The notes below the pieces were generated by a model. It was not told the origin of the DNA. It made no database searches and saw only the letters and a list, made by a program, of their open reading frames with translations. The translations under genes were made by a program, and so were the position numbers. From positions 434,001 through 498,000 of the forward strand of contig NZ_PTJA01000002.1 of assembly GCF_002934545.1 (NCBI RefSeq): 64,000 bases of DNA. The letters run 5' to 3'. Positions 44,098 to 54,021 of the stretch are shown here, piece by piece. The stretch's first letter is position 1, and each line of letters opens with the position of its first letter. The DNA comes from Lacrimispora xylanisolvens (GTDB taxonomy: Bacteria; Bacillota; Clostridia; Lachnospirales; Lachnospiraceae).

Positions 44098-44565
44098 ATG
44101 GCTAAAAGAGAAGAGTATGAGGCAAAGACAGAAAGCTTTTTAATGCCCCTTATGAAAGAGAACAATTTCGAACTGGTTGACGTGGAATATGTAAAAGAAG
44201 CGGGAAACTGGTATTTACGGGCTTATATTGATAAAGAAGGCGGAATTACAGTTGATGACTGTGAAATTATAAGCAGAAAGCTGGGAGACTGGCTGGATGA
44301 AAAAGATTTTATTGCAGACAGCTACATTCTGGAGGTCAGTTCCCCGGGACTTGGCAGACCCTTAAAGAAAGATAAGGATTTTAACAGAAGCATCGGAGAA
44401 GATGTGGATATTAAGCTGTATAAGCCTTTGAACAAACAAAAGGACTTTACTGGTACGCTGATATCCTTTGACAAGGACACTGTAACCATTGCCCAGGAAG
44501 ATGGAGCAGAGCTTACGCTCAACAGACCGGAGATCGCACTGATCCGGCTGGCATTTGATTTCTAA
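44098..44565 (+). CDS. rimP: Ribosome maturation factor RimP
   Basis: 155 aa. N-terminal RimP domain (FELVDVEYVKEAGNWYLRAYIDKEGGITVDDCEIISRKLGDWLDEKDFI; YILEVSSPGLGRPL) and a C-terminal SH3-like domain. It assists 30S subunit maturation. ATG 44098 follows AAAGGTGG; the frame extends upstream to 44035 only through the leader hairpin, which is not coding. First gene of the nus-inf operon. Confidence 0.95.
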   Translation: MAKREEYEAKTESFLMPLMKENNFELVDVEYVKEAGNWYLRAYIDKEGGITVDDCEIISRKLGDWLDEKDFIADSYILEVSSPGLGRPLKKDKDFNRSIGEDVDIKLYKPLNKQKDFTGTLISFDKDTVTIAQEDGAELTLNRPEIALIRLAFDF

Positions 44566-44594
44566 ACAGTAAGAGATATTAGGAGGATAAAAAA

Positions 44595-45755
44595 ATGAAT
44601 AAGGAACTGTTAGAAGCACTGAATATTCTGGAAAAGGAGAACAGTATCAGCAAGGAGACCCTGTTGGAAGCAATAGAGAATTCCCTCCTTACTGCTTGCA
44701 AGAACCACTTCGGAAAAGCGGATAATATTAAAGTCAGCATCAACCGCGATACCTGTGATTTTAACGTTTCTGCAGAAAAAGAAGTGGTGGAGACAGTTGA
44801 AGATCCTCTGCTGCAGATCAGCCTGGCAGATGCAAAGATGACAGATCCCAAATACGATCTCGGAGATGTGATTCATTGTCCTATAGACTCGAAAAAGTTT
44901 GGAAGAATTGCCACACAGAATGCGAAGAACGTGATTCTGCAGAAGATCCGCGAAGAAGGCAGAAAATCACTGTTTAACGACTGGTACTGTCAGGAGCGGG
45001 AAGTCGTTACTGGTATTGTACAGAGATATCTGGGAAGAAACGTCAGTATCAACTTAGGCAAGGTAGACGCCATTTTAAATGAAACGGAGATGGTAAAGGG
45101 AGAAGTATTCAAGGCGACAGAGCGAATCAAGGTTTTTGTTCTGGAGGTGAAGGATACACCCAAAGGACCAAGAATTTCTGTATCAAGAACTCATCCGGAT
45201 CTGGTAAAACGTCTGTTTGAGTCTGAAGTAACGGAAGTAAAGGACGGAACGGTAGAGATTAAGGCAATCGCAAGAGAAGCTGGTTCCAGAACCAAGATCG
45301 CCGTAAAATCCAATGACACCAACGTTGATCCGGTAGGTGCCTGCGTTGGTTTAAACGGAGCAAGAGTGAATTCCATTGTAAACGAGTTAAGGGGAGAAAA
45401 AATCGATATTATTAACTGGGATGACAATCCAGCTTACTTAATTGAGAATGCACTCAGCCCTGCAAAGGTAATCTGCGTTGTGGCTGACGAAGTATCCAAA
45501 GAGGCACAGGTGATTGTACCGGATTATCAGCTGTCACTGGCAATTGGTAAAGAAGGTCAGAATGCAAGACTTGCGGCAAGACTTACTGGCTACAAGATTG
45601 ATATTAAGAGTGAAACACAGGCAAGAGAACTTGGTCTTTTTGAAGAACTTGGTCTGGAATATCAGGACAGTGCAAACAACGGCAGCAGCTCCTTCGAGGA
45701 AGCGTTGCAGGGTGAATTTCAGGAAGAAGAGTCCGAAGACAGCTACCAGGAATAA
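44595..45755 (+). CDS. nusA: Transcription elongation/termination factor NusA
   Basis: 386 aa. NusA N-terminal domain (NKELLEALNILEKENSISKETLLEAIENSLL), S1 domain (about 130-200), then KH domains (GACVGLNGARVNSIVNELRGEKIDIINW; AIGKEGQNARLAARLTGYKIDI). It binds RNA polymerase and modulates pausing, termination and antitermination. Short acidic tail, without the C-terminal repeats of the enterobacterial protein, as usual in Firmicutes. An AGGAGG ribosome site lies before the ATG. Confidence 0.97.
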   Translation: MNKELLEALNILEKENSISKETLLEAIENSLLTACKNHFGKADNIKVSINRDTCDFNVSAEKEVVETVEDPLLQISLADAKMTDPKYDLGDVIHCPIDSKKFGRIATQNAKNVILQKIREEGRKSLFNDWYCQEREVVTGIVQRYLGRNVSINLGKVDAILNETEMVKGEVFKATERIKVFVLEVKDTPKGPRISVSRTHPDLVKRLFESEVTEVKDGTVEIKAIAREAGSRTKIAVKSNDTNVDPVGACVGLNGARVNSIVNELRGEKIDIINWDDNPAYLIENALSPAKVICVVADEVSKEAQVIVPDYQLSLAIGKEGQNARLAARLTGYKIDIKSETQARELGLFEELGLEYQDSANNGSSSFEEALQGEFQEEESEDSYQE

Positions 45756-45776
45756 TAATTAGGATGTGATGGAGAC

Positions 45777-46046
45777 GTGAGTACAAAAAAGGTACCGCTC
45801 AGACAGTGTATCGGCTGCGGTGAGATGAAAAATAAAAAAGAGATGATACGTGTTTTAAAAACTTCGGAAGACAGCTTTGTTCTTGATGGAACCGGGCGTA
45901 AGAATGGACGGGGAGCTTATTTATGTCCTTCTATGGAATGCTTCAAAAAAGCGGTAAAAAGCAAGGGCTTGGAGCGTTCCTTTAAAATGTCGATTCCAAA
46001 AGAAGTTTACGAAGCGTTGGAAAGGGAGATGGAGCAGTTTGGTTAA
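45777..46046 (+). CDS. ylxR: YlxR family nucleic-acid-binding protein
   Basis: 89 aa with the YlxR hallmark VPLRQCIGCGEMKNKKEMIRVLK and GRGAYLCPSMECFKKAVK. GTG start; AGGATG at 45761-45766 is the plausible ribosome site. It sits in the conserved place between nusA and the L7Ae-like gene. YlxR/RnpM proteins have been linked to RNase P regulation in Bacillus subtilis (family knowledge). Confidence 0.93.
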   Translation: MSTKKVPLRQCIGCGEMKNKKEMIRVLKTSEDSFVLDGTGRKNGRGAYLCPSMECFKKAVKSKGLERSFKMSIPKEVYEALEREMEQFG

Positions 46047-46437
46047 CAGACAGAAAATTCTGAATCTGATCGGGCTTGCAACGAAAGCCGGGAAGATTTC
46101 AAGCGGAGAGTTCATGACTGAGAAATCCGTTAAGGCAGGAAAAGCATCGTTAGTGATCGTTTCTGAGGAAGCCTCAGACAATACAAGGAAGATGTTTACC
46201 AATACGTGTACTTACTATAAGGTACCAATTTATTTCTTTGGAAGAAAGGAAGAACTGGGTCACGCTATGGGTAAGGAGATGAGGGCGTCTCTTGCTGTCG
46301 TGGATAATGGGTTTGCTAAGGCAATCGAGAAACTAATGAATACAAATGCAGGTAGTGAGTGTGAGAATGAGCCTTCACATCTACCAGTATGTGCTGCAGA
46401 ATGTGCACAGAATGGAGGAAAGCATGAGAGTTTATGA
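46039..46437 (+). CDS. ylxQ: L7Ae-like ribosomal protein YlxQ
   Basis: 132 aa. L7Ae/L30e fold that binds kink-turn [55 protein letters not shown] start overlapping the ylxR stop by 8 nt, with upstream GGAG. It is longer than the typical ~100 aa; the last 30 residues form a Cys- and Glu-rich tail ([19 protein letters not shown]). It overlaps infB by 14 nt. Confidence 0.88.
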   Translation: MVNRQKILNLIGLATKAGKISSGEFMTEKSVKAGKASLVIVSEEASDNTRKMFTNTCTYYKVPIYFFGRKEELGHAMGKEMRASLAVVDNGFAKAIEKLMNTNAGSECENEPSHLPVCAAECAQNGGKHESL

Positions 46438-49400
46438 TCTGGCAAAAGAACTGGGAAAAGACACGAGTAAGGAGATACTGGATATATTGGAAAAACATAA
46501 TATAAATTTAAAAAGCTCTTCAAACATCACCGATGAACAGGCATCAATTGTAAAAAAAGAAGTAGGCGCAGGAAGAGGAACTTCACCTGCACGTACGGAA
46601 ACACCAGGCGGTGATGATTCCGAAGCACCAAAGAAAAAAATAGCGGCTGTATTCAGACCGCAGAATGCACAGATGAAACCACAGGGCCAGGGTACATCAA
46701 GACCTGCACAGAAGCCTGCACAGAATATGGGACAGAGAGATGACATGCAGAAAAAGACGGAACAGACATCAGAGAGTACAGTAAGAGAACATAGTACAGT
46801 AACACGTGAAGACAGACCACAGGGAAGCTATCAGGGAAATCGCGAAGACAGACCACAGGGCGGCTACCAGGGAAACCGTGAAGACAGACCACAGGGTGGC
46901 TACCAGGGAAACAGACCTCAGGGTCAGGGCGGCTACCAGGGAAACCGTGAAGGAAGACCTCAGGGTCAGGGCGGCTATCAGGGAAACAGACCTCAGGGTC
47001 AGGGCGGCTACCAGGGAAACCGTGAAGGAAGACCTCAGGGTCAGGGCGGTTACCAGGGAAACAGACCTCAGGGTCAGGGCGGCTACCAGGGAAATCGTGA
47101 CGGAAGACCACAGGGTCAGGGCGGTTACCAGGGAAACAGACCTCAGGGCCAGGGCGGCTACCAGGGAAACCGGGAAGGAAGACCAGAAGGTCAGGGCGGT
47201 TACCAGGGAAGCAGACCTCAGGGCCAGGGCGGCTACCAGGGAAATCGTGATGGAAGACCTCAGGGCCAGGGCGGTTACCAGGGAAACAGACCCCAGGGTC
47301 AGGGCGGCTACCAGGGAAATCGTGATGGAAGACCTCAGGGCCAGGGCGGCTACCAGGGAAATCGTGACGGAAGACCCCAGGGTCAGGGCGGTTACCAGGG
47401 AAACAGACCCCAGGGTCAGGGCGGTTACCAGGGAAACAGACCTCAGGGTCAGGGCGGTTACGGATACGGAAGACCCCAGGGTCAGGGCGGTTACCAGGGA
47501 AACAGACCTCAGGGTCAGGGCGGTTACGGATACGGAAGACCCCAGGGTCAGGGCGGTTATCAGAATGACAAGGACGGCGATAACACCCGTGGAGGAAGAC
47601 CACAGGGAGCACGTACCAGCAGAGACGGAGCACCAAAGTCTTTTGATACCCCAATCCAGGCAAAGCCTACCAGCAACAGAGCTACAAAGAATAACTACAA
47701 GAATGACAGGTTTGATAAGAGAGATAAAGAAGATGCAAGCAAGGGAAGAACAGCTGCCAAGGGCGGAAAAGCAGGAAAAGCTCCGATTCTGCCTCCGGTT
47801 CATGTAGAGCCTAAGGTTGAGGAAATCAAGACCATTATCGTACCTGAGATTTTAACCATAAAAGAACTGGCAGAGAAGATGAAGCTTCAGCCATCTGCCA
47901 TCGTTAAGAAGCTGTTTTTAAAGGGCAAGATCGTTACCCTCAATACAGAGATTGACTTTGAGCAGGCAGAAGAGATCGCAATGGAATACGAAGTACTCTG
48001 CGAAAAAGAAGTGAAGATCGATGTTATTGAAGAGCTTCTGAAAGAGGAAGAAGAAAACGTAGAAGATATGGCAGCAAGACCACCGGTTGTCTGCGTTATG
48101 GGCCATGTAGACCACGGTAAAACTTCTCTTCTTGATGCAATCCGTCAGACCAGCGTTACCTCCAGAGAGGCAGGCGGTATTACCCAGCACATCGGTGCTT
48201 ATACAGTTGATATCAGCGGACAGAAGATCACATTCCTCGACACACCCGGCCATGAAGCGTTTACAGCCATGCGTATGAGAGGTGCCCAGTCTACCGATAT
48301 TGCTATCCTGGTTGTAGCAGCAGACGATGGAGTAATGCCTCAGACAATCGAGGCCATCAACCATGCAAAAGCAGCAGAAGTTGAGATCATTGTTGCCATC
48401 AATAAGATTGATAAGCCAAGTGCAAACATTGACAAAGTGAAACAGGAGTTATCTGAGTACGAACTGATTCCAGAAGATTGGGGCGGCAGTACGATATTTG
48501 TTCCTGTATCTGCACATACTAAAGAAGGAATCAAAGAACTTCTGGAGATGATTCTTCTGACTGCAGAAGTAAAAGAATTAAAAGCCAATGCTAACCGCCG
48601 TGCAAGAGGTCTCATTATTGAGGCAGAACTTGATAAGGGCAAGGGACCGGTTGCTACCGTTCTGGTACAGAAGGGAACCCTTCGCGTAGGCGATACGGTT
48701 ACTGCAGGTTCCTGCTACGGTAAAGTCCGCGCCATGATGGATGATAAGGGACGGAGAGTAAAAGAAGCAGGCCCATCTACTCCGGTAGAGATTTTAGGCT
48801 TAAATGACGTTCCTGGTGCAGGTGATGTCCTGATCAGCACAGAGAATGAGAAAGAAGCAAGAAACTTTGCAGAAACATTTATCTCTGAAGGAAAGAACCG
48901 TCTGTTAGAAGATACAAAAGCGAAGCTTTCACTGGATGATCTGTTCACCCAGATTAAAGCTGGTAATGTAAAAGAACTTCCTATCATTGTAAAAGCAGAT
49001 GTTCAGGGTTCTGTAGAAGCAGTAAAACAGAGTCTTGTGAAGCTGTCCAATGAAGAAGTTATGGTTAAGGTGATTCATGGCGGTGTTGGTGCCATCAATG
49101 AATCCGACGTTTCTCTGGCGTCTGCATCCAATGCGATTATCATCGGTTTCAATGTAAGACCTGATGTAACTGCAAAATCAATCGCAGACAGAGAGAAAGT
49201 AGATTTAAGACTCTACAAGGTAATTTATCAGGCCATTGAAGACGTGGAATCCGCTATGAAGGGTATGTTAGATCCGATCTTTGAAGAGAAGATCATCGGT
49301 CATGCCGTTGTGCGCCAGACCTTTAAGGCTTCCGGCGTTGGTACCATTGCAGGTTCTTACGTAATGGACGGTAAATTCCAGAGAGGCTGCAGCGTACGCA

Positions 49401-49576
49401 TCACCCGTCAGGGAGAGAAGATCTATGATGGTCCTCTTGCATCCTTAAAGAGATTTAAAGATGATGTAAAAGAAGTTGCTACCGGTTATGAGTGCGGTCT
49501 TGTATTTGAGAAATTTAATGATATTATGGAAGATGACATGATTGAAGCATATGCCATGGTGGAGGTTCCACGCTAG
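46424..49576 (+). CDS. infB: Translation initiation factor IF-2 with long repeat tract
   Basis: 1050 aa. The N-terminal IF2N motif ([34 protein letters not shown]) starts at ATG 46424 after GGAGGAAAG. Residues about 129-382 are a low-complexity tract of about 21 units based on [12 protein letters not shown] second IF2N domain (about 475-525) and the GTPase domain follow, with G1 GHVDHGKTS near residue 560, G3 DTPGHEAF, G4 NKIDKP, then domains II-IV. It places initiator tRNA on the 30S subunit and drives subunit joining. The repeat tract is encoded by near-identical DNA units, so its length probably varies among strains. Confidence 0.97.
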   Translation: MRVYDLAKELGKDTSKEILDILEKHNINLKSSSNITDEQASIVKKEVGAGRGTSPARTETPGGDDSEAPKKKIAAVFRPQNAQMKPQGQGTSRPAQKPAQNMGQRDDMQKKTEQTSESTVREHSTVTREDRPQGSYQGNREDRPQGGYQGNREDRPQGGYQGNRPQGQGGYQGNREGRPQGQGGYQGNRPQGQGGYQGNREGRPQGQGGYQGNRPQGQGGYQGNRDGRPQGQGGYQGNRPQGQGGYQGNREGRPEGQGGYQGSRPQGQGGYQGNRDGRPQGQGGYQGNRPQGQGGYQGNRDGRPQGQGGYQGNRDGRPQGQGGYQGNRPQGQGGYQGNRPQGQGGYGYGRPQGQGGYQGNRPQGQGGYGYGRPQGQGGYQNDKDGDNTRGGRPQGARTSRDGAPKSFDTPIQAKPTSNRATKNNYKNDRFDKRDKEDASKGRTAAKGGKAGKAPILPPVHVEPKVEEIKTIIVPEILTIKELAEKMKLQPSAIVKKLFLKGKIVTLNTEIDFEQAEEIAMEYEVLCEKEVKIDVIEELLKEEEENVEDMAARPPVVCVMGHVDHGKTSLLDAIRQTSVTSREAGGITQHIGAYTVDISGQKITFLDTPGHEAFTAMRMRGAQSTDIAILVVAADDGVMPQTIEAINHAKAAEVEIIVAINKIDKPSANIDKVKQELSEYELIPEDWGGSTIFVPVSAHTKEGIKELLEMILLTAEVKELKANANRRARGLIIEAELDKGKGPVATVLVQKGTLRVGDTVTAGSCYGKVRAMMDDKGRRVKEAGPSTPVEILGLNDVPGAGDVLISTENEKEARNFAETFISEGKNRLLEDTKAKLSLDDLFTQIKAGNVKELPIIVKADVQGSVEAVKQSLVKLSNEEVMVKVIHGGVGAINESDVSLASASNAIIIGFNVRPDVTAKSIADREKVDLRLYKVIYQAIEDVESAMKGMLDPIFEEKIIGHAVVRQTFKASGVGTIAGSYVMDGKFQRGCSVRITRQGEKIYDGPLASLKRFKDDVKEVATGYECGLVFEKFNDIMEDDMIEAYAMVEVPR
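46806..47575 (+). repeat. Minisatellite encoding the IF-2 Gly-Gln-Arg-Tyr repeats
   Basis: About 770 bp of imperfect tandem units (mostly 30-36 bp, based on the coding of [11 protein letters not shown] and its REGR/RDGR variants) within infB. It leaves several frames open on both strands, producing long spurious reading frames. There are 21 Tyr-bearing units by my count. Confidence 0.95.
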
Positions 49577-49593
49577 GAACCCTCCCATGAACG

Positions 49594-49634
49594 TTCAAAA
49601 GATGAGCCCGTTAAAACGGGCTGGTCTTTTTGAA
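49594..49634 (+). terminator. Terminator-like hairpin between infB and rbfA
   Basis: Nested stems TTCAAAAGA (49594-49602) / TCTTTTTGAA (49625-49634) and GCCCGTT/AACGGGC around an AA loop, with a T run inside the distal arm. It lies between infB and rbfA, 29 bp before the rbfA start. It could attenuate the downstream part of the operon. Confidence 0.6.
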
Positions 49635-49662
49635 TATGCGGGCAGACAGCGAAAGGAATAAG

Positions 49663-50025
49663 ATGCGTAAAAACAGTATAAAAAATACCAGAATTAATAT
49701 GGAAGTACAGAAGGAATTAAGCCAGATCATCCGTCTGGAAATCAAGGACCCAAGAATTCATCCAATGACGACTGTTGTTTCGGTTGAAGTAACTCCTGAT
49801 TTAAAATTCTGTAAGGCTTATATCAGCATTCTGGGCGACGAAGAAGCAGGAAAAGCAACCATCGAAGGACTGAAAAGTGCAGAAGGCTACATTCGCCGGG
49901 AGCTTGCCCGGAGAGTCAATCTGCGAAATACACCCGAGATCAAATTTATACTGGACCAGTCCATTGAATATGGAGTGAATATGTCCAGACTCATTGACGA
50001 GGTTACGAAAGACATCAAAGAGTAA
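49663..50025 (+). CDS. rbfA: Ribosome-binding factor A
   Basis: 120 aa. KH-like RbfA: INMEVQKELSQIIRLEIKDPRIHPMTTVVSVEVTPDLKFCKAYISIL and RRELARRVNLRNTPEIKFILDQSIEYGVNMSRLI. It matures 30S subunits at low temperature. ATG 49663 has AAAGGA upstream; an earlier in-frame TTG at 49630 lies in the hairpin region. It follows infB as in most Firmicutes. Confidence 0.95.
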   Translation: MRKNSIKNTRINMEVQKELSQIIRLEIKDPRIHPMTTVVSVEVTPDLKFCKAYISILGDEEAGKATIEGLKSAEGYIRRELARRVNLRNTPEIKFILDQSIEYGVNMSRLIDEVTKDIKE

Positions 50026-50037
50026 GGAGGTGCCATT

Positions 50038-50988
50038 GTGAGTTTCCTTGAAACAATTCTCAAAGATGTGAAAGATGTGGCGATTCTTGGCCATGTAAGG
50101 CCGGATGGGGACTGTATCGGTTCCTGTCTGGCTGTCTATAATTATCTGGAAGAAAATTATCCGGATATTCATGCAGTGGTTTATTTAGAAGAACCATCTG
50201 TGAAATTTTCATATTTAAAAAATATTGACCGCATTGTCAGTGACTTTGGCAGAGACGAAAGCTATGACCTTTGTATCTGCTTAGACAGCAGTGACACGCT
50301 TCGTTTTGGCGAGGCGGTTAAGTACTTAAACACAGCGAAAAAAAGCCTGTGTGTAGACCACCATATAACCAATATTGGTTATGGGACAGAGAATGTAGTA
50401 AAAGGCGATGCAAGCTCCACCTGTGAAGTTTTATATGGTCTCCTTGATGAAAGCAGGATCAGCAAAGCAGTGGCAGAGTGTATCTATACCGGAATCATTC
50501 ATGATACCGGTGTTTTCAAGTATGACTGTACATCAGCCAAAACCATGGAAATTGCGGGAAAGATGATGGGAAAAGGAATTAATTTTTCCAGCATTATCGA
50601 TGACAGCTTTTACAGAAAGACTTATATCCAGAATCAGATTTTAGGGAGAGCTTTATTAGAGAGCATCACCTTTCATGACGGCAGGTGCATTTTCAGTGCC
50701 ATCAGCAAAAAAGAAATGGATTTTTATGAAGTCGGCAGCGCCGATATGGATGGAATCATTGACCAGCTAAGAATTACAGAAGGCGTGGAGTGTGCCATTT
50801 TTATCTATGAAACAGCATGCAGGGAATATAAGGTAAGCCTTCGTTCCACCACAGAGCTTGATGTAAGTAAAATTGCCGTTTATTTCGGCGGGGGCGGACA
50901 TAAAAAAGCAGCCGGCTGTACTATGACAGGAAGTGTTCACGACGTGATCAACAATCTGTCAGATCAGATAGCAAAGCAGCTTAATTAG
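50038..50988 (+). CDS. nrnA: DHH-family oligoribonuclease/pAp phosphatase NrnA
   Basis: 316 aa. DHH domain (GHVRPDGDCIGSCLAVYNYL; CLDSSD; VDHHITN) and DHHA1 domain ending in the GGGGHKKAAGC motif. NrnA degrades nano-RNAs and removes the 3' phosphate of pAp. GTG start with a GGAGG ribosome site 12 bp after rbfA. Operon position is typical of Firmicutes. Confidence 0.93.
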   Translation: MSFLETILKDVKDVAILGHVRPDGDCIGSCLAVYNYLEENYPDIHAVVYLEEPSVKFSYLKNIDRIVSDFGRDESYDLCICLDSSDTLRFGEAVKYLNTAKKSLCVDHHITNIGYGTENVVKGDASSTCEVLYGLLDESRISKAVAECIYTGIIHDTGVFKYDCTSAKTMEIAGKMMGKGINFSSIIDDSFYRKTYIQNQILGRALLESITFHDGRCIFSAISKKEMDFYEVGSADMDGIIDQLRITEGVECAIFIYETACREYKVSLRSTTELDVSKIAVYFGGGGHKKAAGCTMTGSVHDVINNLSDQIAKQLN

Positions 50989-51000
50989 GAGATACAGGCA

Positions 51001-51906
51001 ATGGCAGACGGTATTATTAATGTGTATAAAGAAAAAGGCTTTACCTCTCATGACGTCGTGGCGAAAATGAGAGGTATTTTAAAACAGAAAAAAATTGGCC
51101 ACACAGGAACCCTGGACCCGGACGCAGAAGGAGTACTTCCTGTCTGTCTTGGTAAAGCAACCAAACTGTGTGACATGTTAACAGATAAAACGAAAACCTA
51201 TGAGGCAGTGCTCCTTCTTGGTATGGAGACGGATACCCAGGATACTACAGGAACTGTATTAAATACGTATCCCGTAGAGGCAGGGGAAGAAGAGGTAAAG
51301 GCTGCAGTTATGAGCTTTCTGGGTCATTATGACCAGGTTCCCCCCATGTATTCTGCATTAAAGGTAGATGGAAAGAAGCTTTATGAACTGGCAAGAGCGG
51401 GGAAAGAGGTAGAACGGAAAGCAAGACCTGTGGAAATTCTGGATATCCGGATCCAACGGATGGATCTACCCAGAGTGACCATTACAGTCAGCTGTTCCAA
51501 AGGAACCTATATCCGCACACTCTGCTATGATATCGGTAAAAAACTGGGATGCGGCGGATGCATGGAATCCCTTTTAAGAACCAGAGTGTCAGATTTTGTG
51601 TTAGAGGACAGTCTTACACTTACCCAGATCGAACAGTTACGGGATGACGGAAGCCTGGGAGAGCACATTCTGGCAGTGGACAAGGTTTTTTCATCCTATC
51701 CCCAGCTGGTGATGAAAGAGGAGTTTGACAAACTGGTCCATAACGGCAATCCTTTTATGCGTAACCAGGCAGAAGGAGAATACCAGATCTCTGATGGTCC
51801 TGTCCGGGTTTATGACAGCACCATGGAGTTTATCGGAGTCTATGAACCAAATGAGGAAGGAAGTCTTTTAAAGCCTCAGAAGGTTTTTCTGGGAGGAAGC
51901 AGATGA
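51001..51906 (+). CDS. truB: tRNA pseudouridine(55) synthase TruB
   Basis: 301 aa. Catalytic motif KKIGHTGTLDPDAEGVLPVCLGKATK with the nucleophilic Asp, and SCSKGTYIRTLCYDIG. It makes pseudouridine 55 in the T loop of tRNA. The stop overlaps the ribF start (ATGA). Confidence 0.96.
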   Translation: MADGIINVYKEKGFTSHDVVAKMRGILKQKKIGHTGTLDPDAEGVLPVCLGKATKLCDMLTDKTKTYEAVLLLGMETDTQDTTGTVLNTYPVEAGEEEVKAAVMSFLGHYDQVPPMYSALKVDGKKLYELARAGKEVERKARPVEILDIRIQRMDLPRVTITVSCSKGTYIRTLCYDIGKKLGCGGCMESLLRTRVSDFVLEDSLTLTQIEQLRDDGSLGEHILAVDKVFSSYPQLVMKEEFDKLVHNGNPFMRNQAEGEYQISDGPVRVYDSTMEFIGVYEPNEEGSLLKPQKVFLGGSR

Positions 51907-52862
51907 TGGAATATATCACTGGGACCAGAGTGTTTCAGATCGAAGAGCCGGCCGTGGTGACTCTGGGCAAATTTGACGGACGTCACAGAGGCCATAAAAA
52001 ATTATTGCAGCAAATGCTGGAAATTAAGAAAGAAACGGGATACAGGACGGCAGTATTTACGTTTGACATGTCTCCCGGCACTCTTGTAAACGGAGTACTT
52101 CAGAAGGTAATTACCACCAATCTGGAGCGGAAAAACAATCTGGAGAGAGCAGGAATTGACTATCTGGTGGAATACCCCTTTACCAAAGAAACAGCCAGAA
52201 TGGAGCCAGAAGAATTTGTAAAACAGATTCTTGTGGGACAGATGAATGCCAGAACCATTGTTGTGGGGACAGACTGCTCCTTTGGATATAAGGGTGCAGG
52301 AGATGCGGCACTGTTAGAGCAGTTAAAAAGCAAATATGGCTATGAACTGATTGTGATTCCAAAAGAGCAGGACGAGCACCGGGATATCAGCAGCACTTAC
52401 GTCAGAGAGCAGCTGGATCTTGGAAATATGGAAAAAGCCAATGAGCTGCTGGGAGAACCTTATGCCATTCATGGTGAGGTGGTGCACGGCAACCATATCG
52501 GCGGAGCCATCCTTGGGTTTCCAACTGCCAACATCCTTCCTCCTCCGGAAAAACATCTGCCTGTATTTGGTGTTTATGTGTCCCGTGTTTACGTAGATGG
52601 AACTTATTACGGGGGGATTACCAATATTGGTAGAAAACCTACAGTAGAGGGGATTTCTCCAGTAGGTGCAGAAACTTACATTTTTGGTATAAATCAGGAT
52701 ATTTATGGAAAGACTATAGAGGTACAGCTTTTACACTTCATCCGTCCGGAACGGAAATTTGAGGGGCTTGAGCAGTTAAAAGAACAGATAGGAAAAGACA
52801 GGGAACTGGGATTAGAATATTTGAAGAACCTGCCTGAAACAGAAATCACTCAGTTGCAGTAG
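51903..52862 (+). CDS. ribF: Bifunctional riboflavin kinase/FAD synthetase RibF
   Basis: 319 aa. N-terminal FAD synthetase (VTLGKFDGRHRGHKKLL, with Arg where GxFDGxHxGH is usual; DISSTYVREQLDLGNMEKANELLG) and C-terminal flavokinase (GNHIGGAILGFPTANI; FGVYVSRVY; TNIGRKPTVEG). It converts riboflavin to FMN and FAD, which the flavoenzymes elsewhere in this window need. Last gene of the nus-inf operon, with ATG overlapping the truB stop. Confidence 0.95.
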   Translation: MMEYITGTRVFQIEEPAVVTLGKFDGRHRGHKKLLQQMLEIKKETGYRTAVFTFDMSPGTLVNGVLQKVITTNLERKNNLERAGIDYLVEYPFTKETARMEPEEFVKQILVGQMNARTIVVGTDCSFGYKGAGDAALLEQLKSKYGYELIVIPKEQDEHRDISSTYVREQLDLGNMEKANELLGEPYAIHGEVVHGNHIGGAILGFPTANILPPPEKHLPVFGVYVSRVYVDGTYYGGITNIGRKPTVEGISPVGAETYIFGINQDIYGKTIEVQLLHFIRPERKFEGLEQLKEQIGKDRELGLEYLKNLPETEITQLQ

Positions 52863-52920
52863 GAAAAGGGCATTTTCACCGCCCGTTTCACAATTAAAAA
52901 ACTTGCGAAGGAAAGTGCAT

Positions 52921-53964
52921 ATGACTGACAAAGCATGGAAAGTACTTGGCTTTGCCATCGCCTGCGGGTGTACCGTATGGATGGGAACAGCAGATGTACA
53001 GGCCGCAAGAACAGAGACTGACGTCAGAACCGGATCGCCTGTAGCAGGCGTGGAGGTTTATATGGATCAATATCAGCAATCCAGAGAGCAGAAGTCAACG
53101 GGAGACACGGCCGGTCTTACGCAGGAAAAAGTGAGGTATGGAACCTTCAACACTATTTTTAACAACCTTGGAGTAGCAGTTGTGGAGGATTCCTTGAACA
53201 TCAGGAAAGAACCAAAGAACGATGCGGAAATCGTAGGGAAATTAAGAAGCCATGCAGGCAGCAGTGTGCTGTCGGAAGAGAATGGCTGGTATAAAATAAA
53301 ATCAGGGCAGGTAACCGGTTATGTATACGGAAAATACTTAGCCACTGGGCAGGAGGCCAGAGCAATCGCATATTACGATATGCAGCTGATGCTCCGGGTA
53401 GACATTGAGACCCTTCGTGTCCGCAAACAGCCTGATATGAATTCGGAAATTGTTGGAAGAATTCATGAAGGCGAAACGTACCGTTACATTTCCCGTAACG
53501 GAGGCTGGGCCAAAATTCAATACAACGGACAAATTGCGTATGCTTATGCGCCGGAGAACGCAACCATTGCCTATACCATTCCGGAGGCAGAGAAAAATGG
53601 GGATCTGCGAACCCAGGTCGTAAGCTATGCGGTGAAATTCGTTGGAAATCCATACCGCTGGGGCGGAACAAACCCCAACACAGGCGCTGACTGCTCTGGC
53701 TTCATTCAATATGTGATGGAGCATGCGGCAGGCGTCCAGCTGGATCGTACCTCCAGGCAGCAGGCTGCCGAGGGACAGGCGATTCCGTCTTCCAGCATGG
53801 AACCGGGTGACCTCTTATTTTATGCCAGCGGCAGGGAAATCGATCACGTTGCCATGTATATCGGGCAGGGAAAGATTGTTCATGCGGCCAACCGAAGAAG
53901 CGGGATTAAAATTTCCTCCTGGAATTACAGAAAACCGGTTACCATACGACGGGTAATCGATTAA
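52921..53964 (+). CDS. Secreted SH3-NlpC/P60 peptidoglycan endopeptidase
   Basis: 347 aa from ATG 52921 (ribosome site GAAGGAAAG). Signal peptide (about 1-29; KVLGFAIACGCTVWMGTADVQAA). Two bacterial SH3 domains (SLNIRKEPKNDAEIVGKL...GYVYGKYL, and TLRVRKQPDMNSEIVGRI...AYAYAPE). NlpC/P60 domain with catalytic Cys in GADCSGFIQYV, His in IDHVAMYIG and the third polar residue in HAANRRSG. It cleaves gamma-D-Glu-diamino acid peptide bonds of cell wall peptides in this family. Monogenic, followed by a bidirectional terminator. Confidence 0.93.
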   Translation: MTDKAWKVLGFAIACGCTVWMGTADVQAARTETDVRTGSPVAGVEVYMDQYQQSREQKSTGDTAGLTQEKVRYGTFNTIFNNLGVAVVEDSLNIRKEPKNDAEIVGKLRSHAGSSVLSEENGWYKIKSGQVTGYVYGKYLATGQEARAIAYYDMQLMLRVDIETLRVRKQPDMNSEIVGRIHEGETYRYISRNGGWAKIQYNGQIAYAYAPENATIAYTIPEAEKNGDLRTQVVSYAVKFVGNPYRWGGTNPNTGADCSGFIQYVMEHAAGVQLDRTSRQQAAEGQAIPSSSMEPGDLLFYASGREIDHVAMYIGQGKIVHAANRRSGIKISSWNYRKPVTIRRVID

Positions 53965-53966
53965 TT

Positions 53967-54020
53967 AAAAAAACGCAGACAGATGTATGACAATCAGTCA
54001 TATTCCTGTCTGCATTTTTT
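53967..54020. terminator. Bidirectional terminator between nlpC-type gene and liv operon
   Basis: GCAGACAG (53975-53982) pairs with CTGTCTGC (54006-54013), with an inner TATGAC/GTCATA stem, an A run on the left and a T run on the right, so it can serve both convergent units. Confidence 0.88.
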
Positions 54021-54021
54021 G

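Noticed and set aside
46653-47807. Several long open frames (over 300 codons) on both strands across the IF-2 repeat region
   Set aside because: They exist only because the repeat units lack stop codons in every frame. Their products are low complexity, lack ribosome sites, and the infB frame is clearly the real one.
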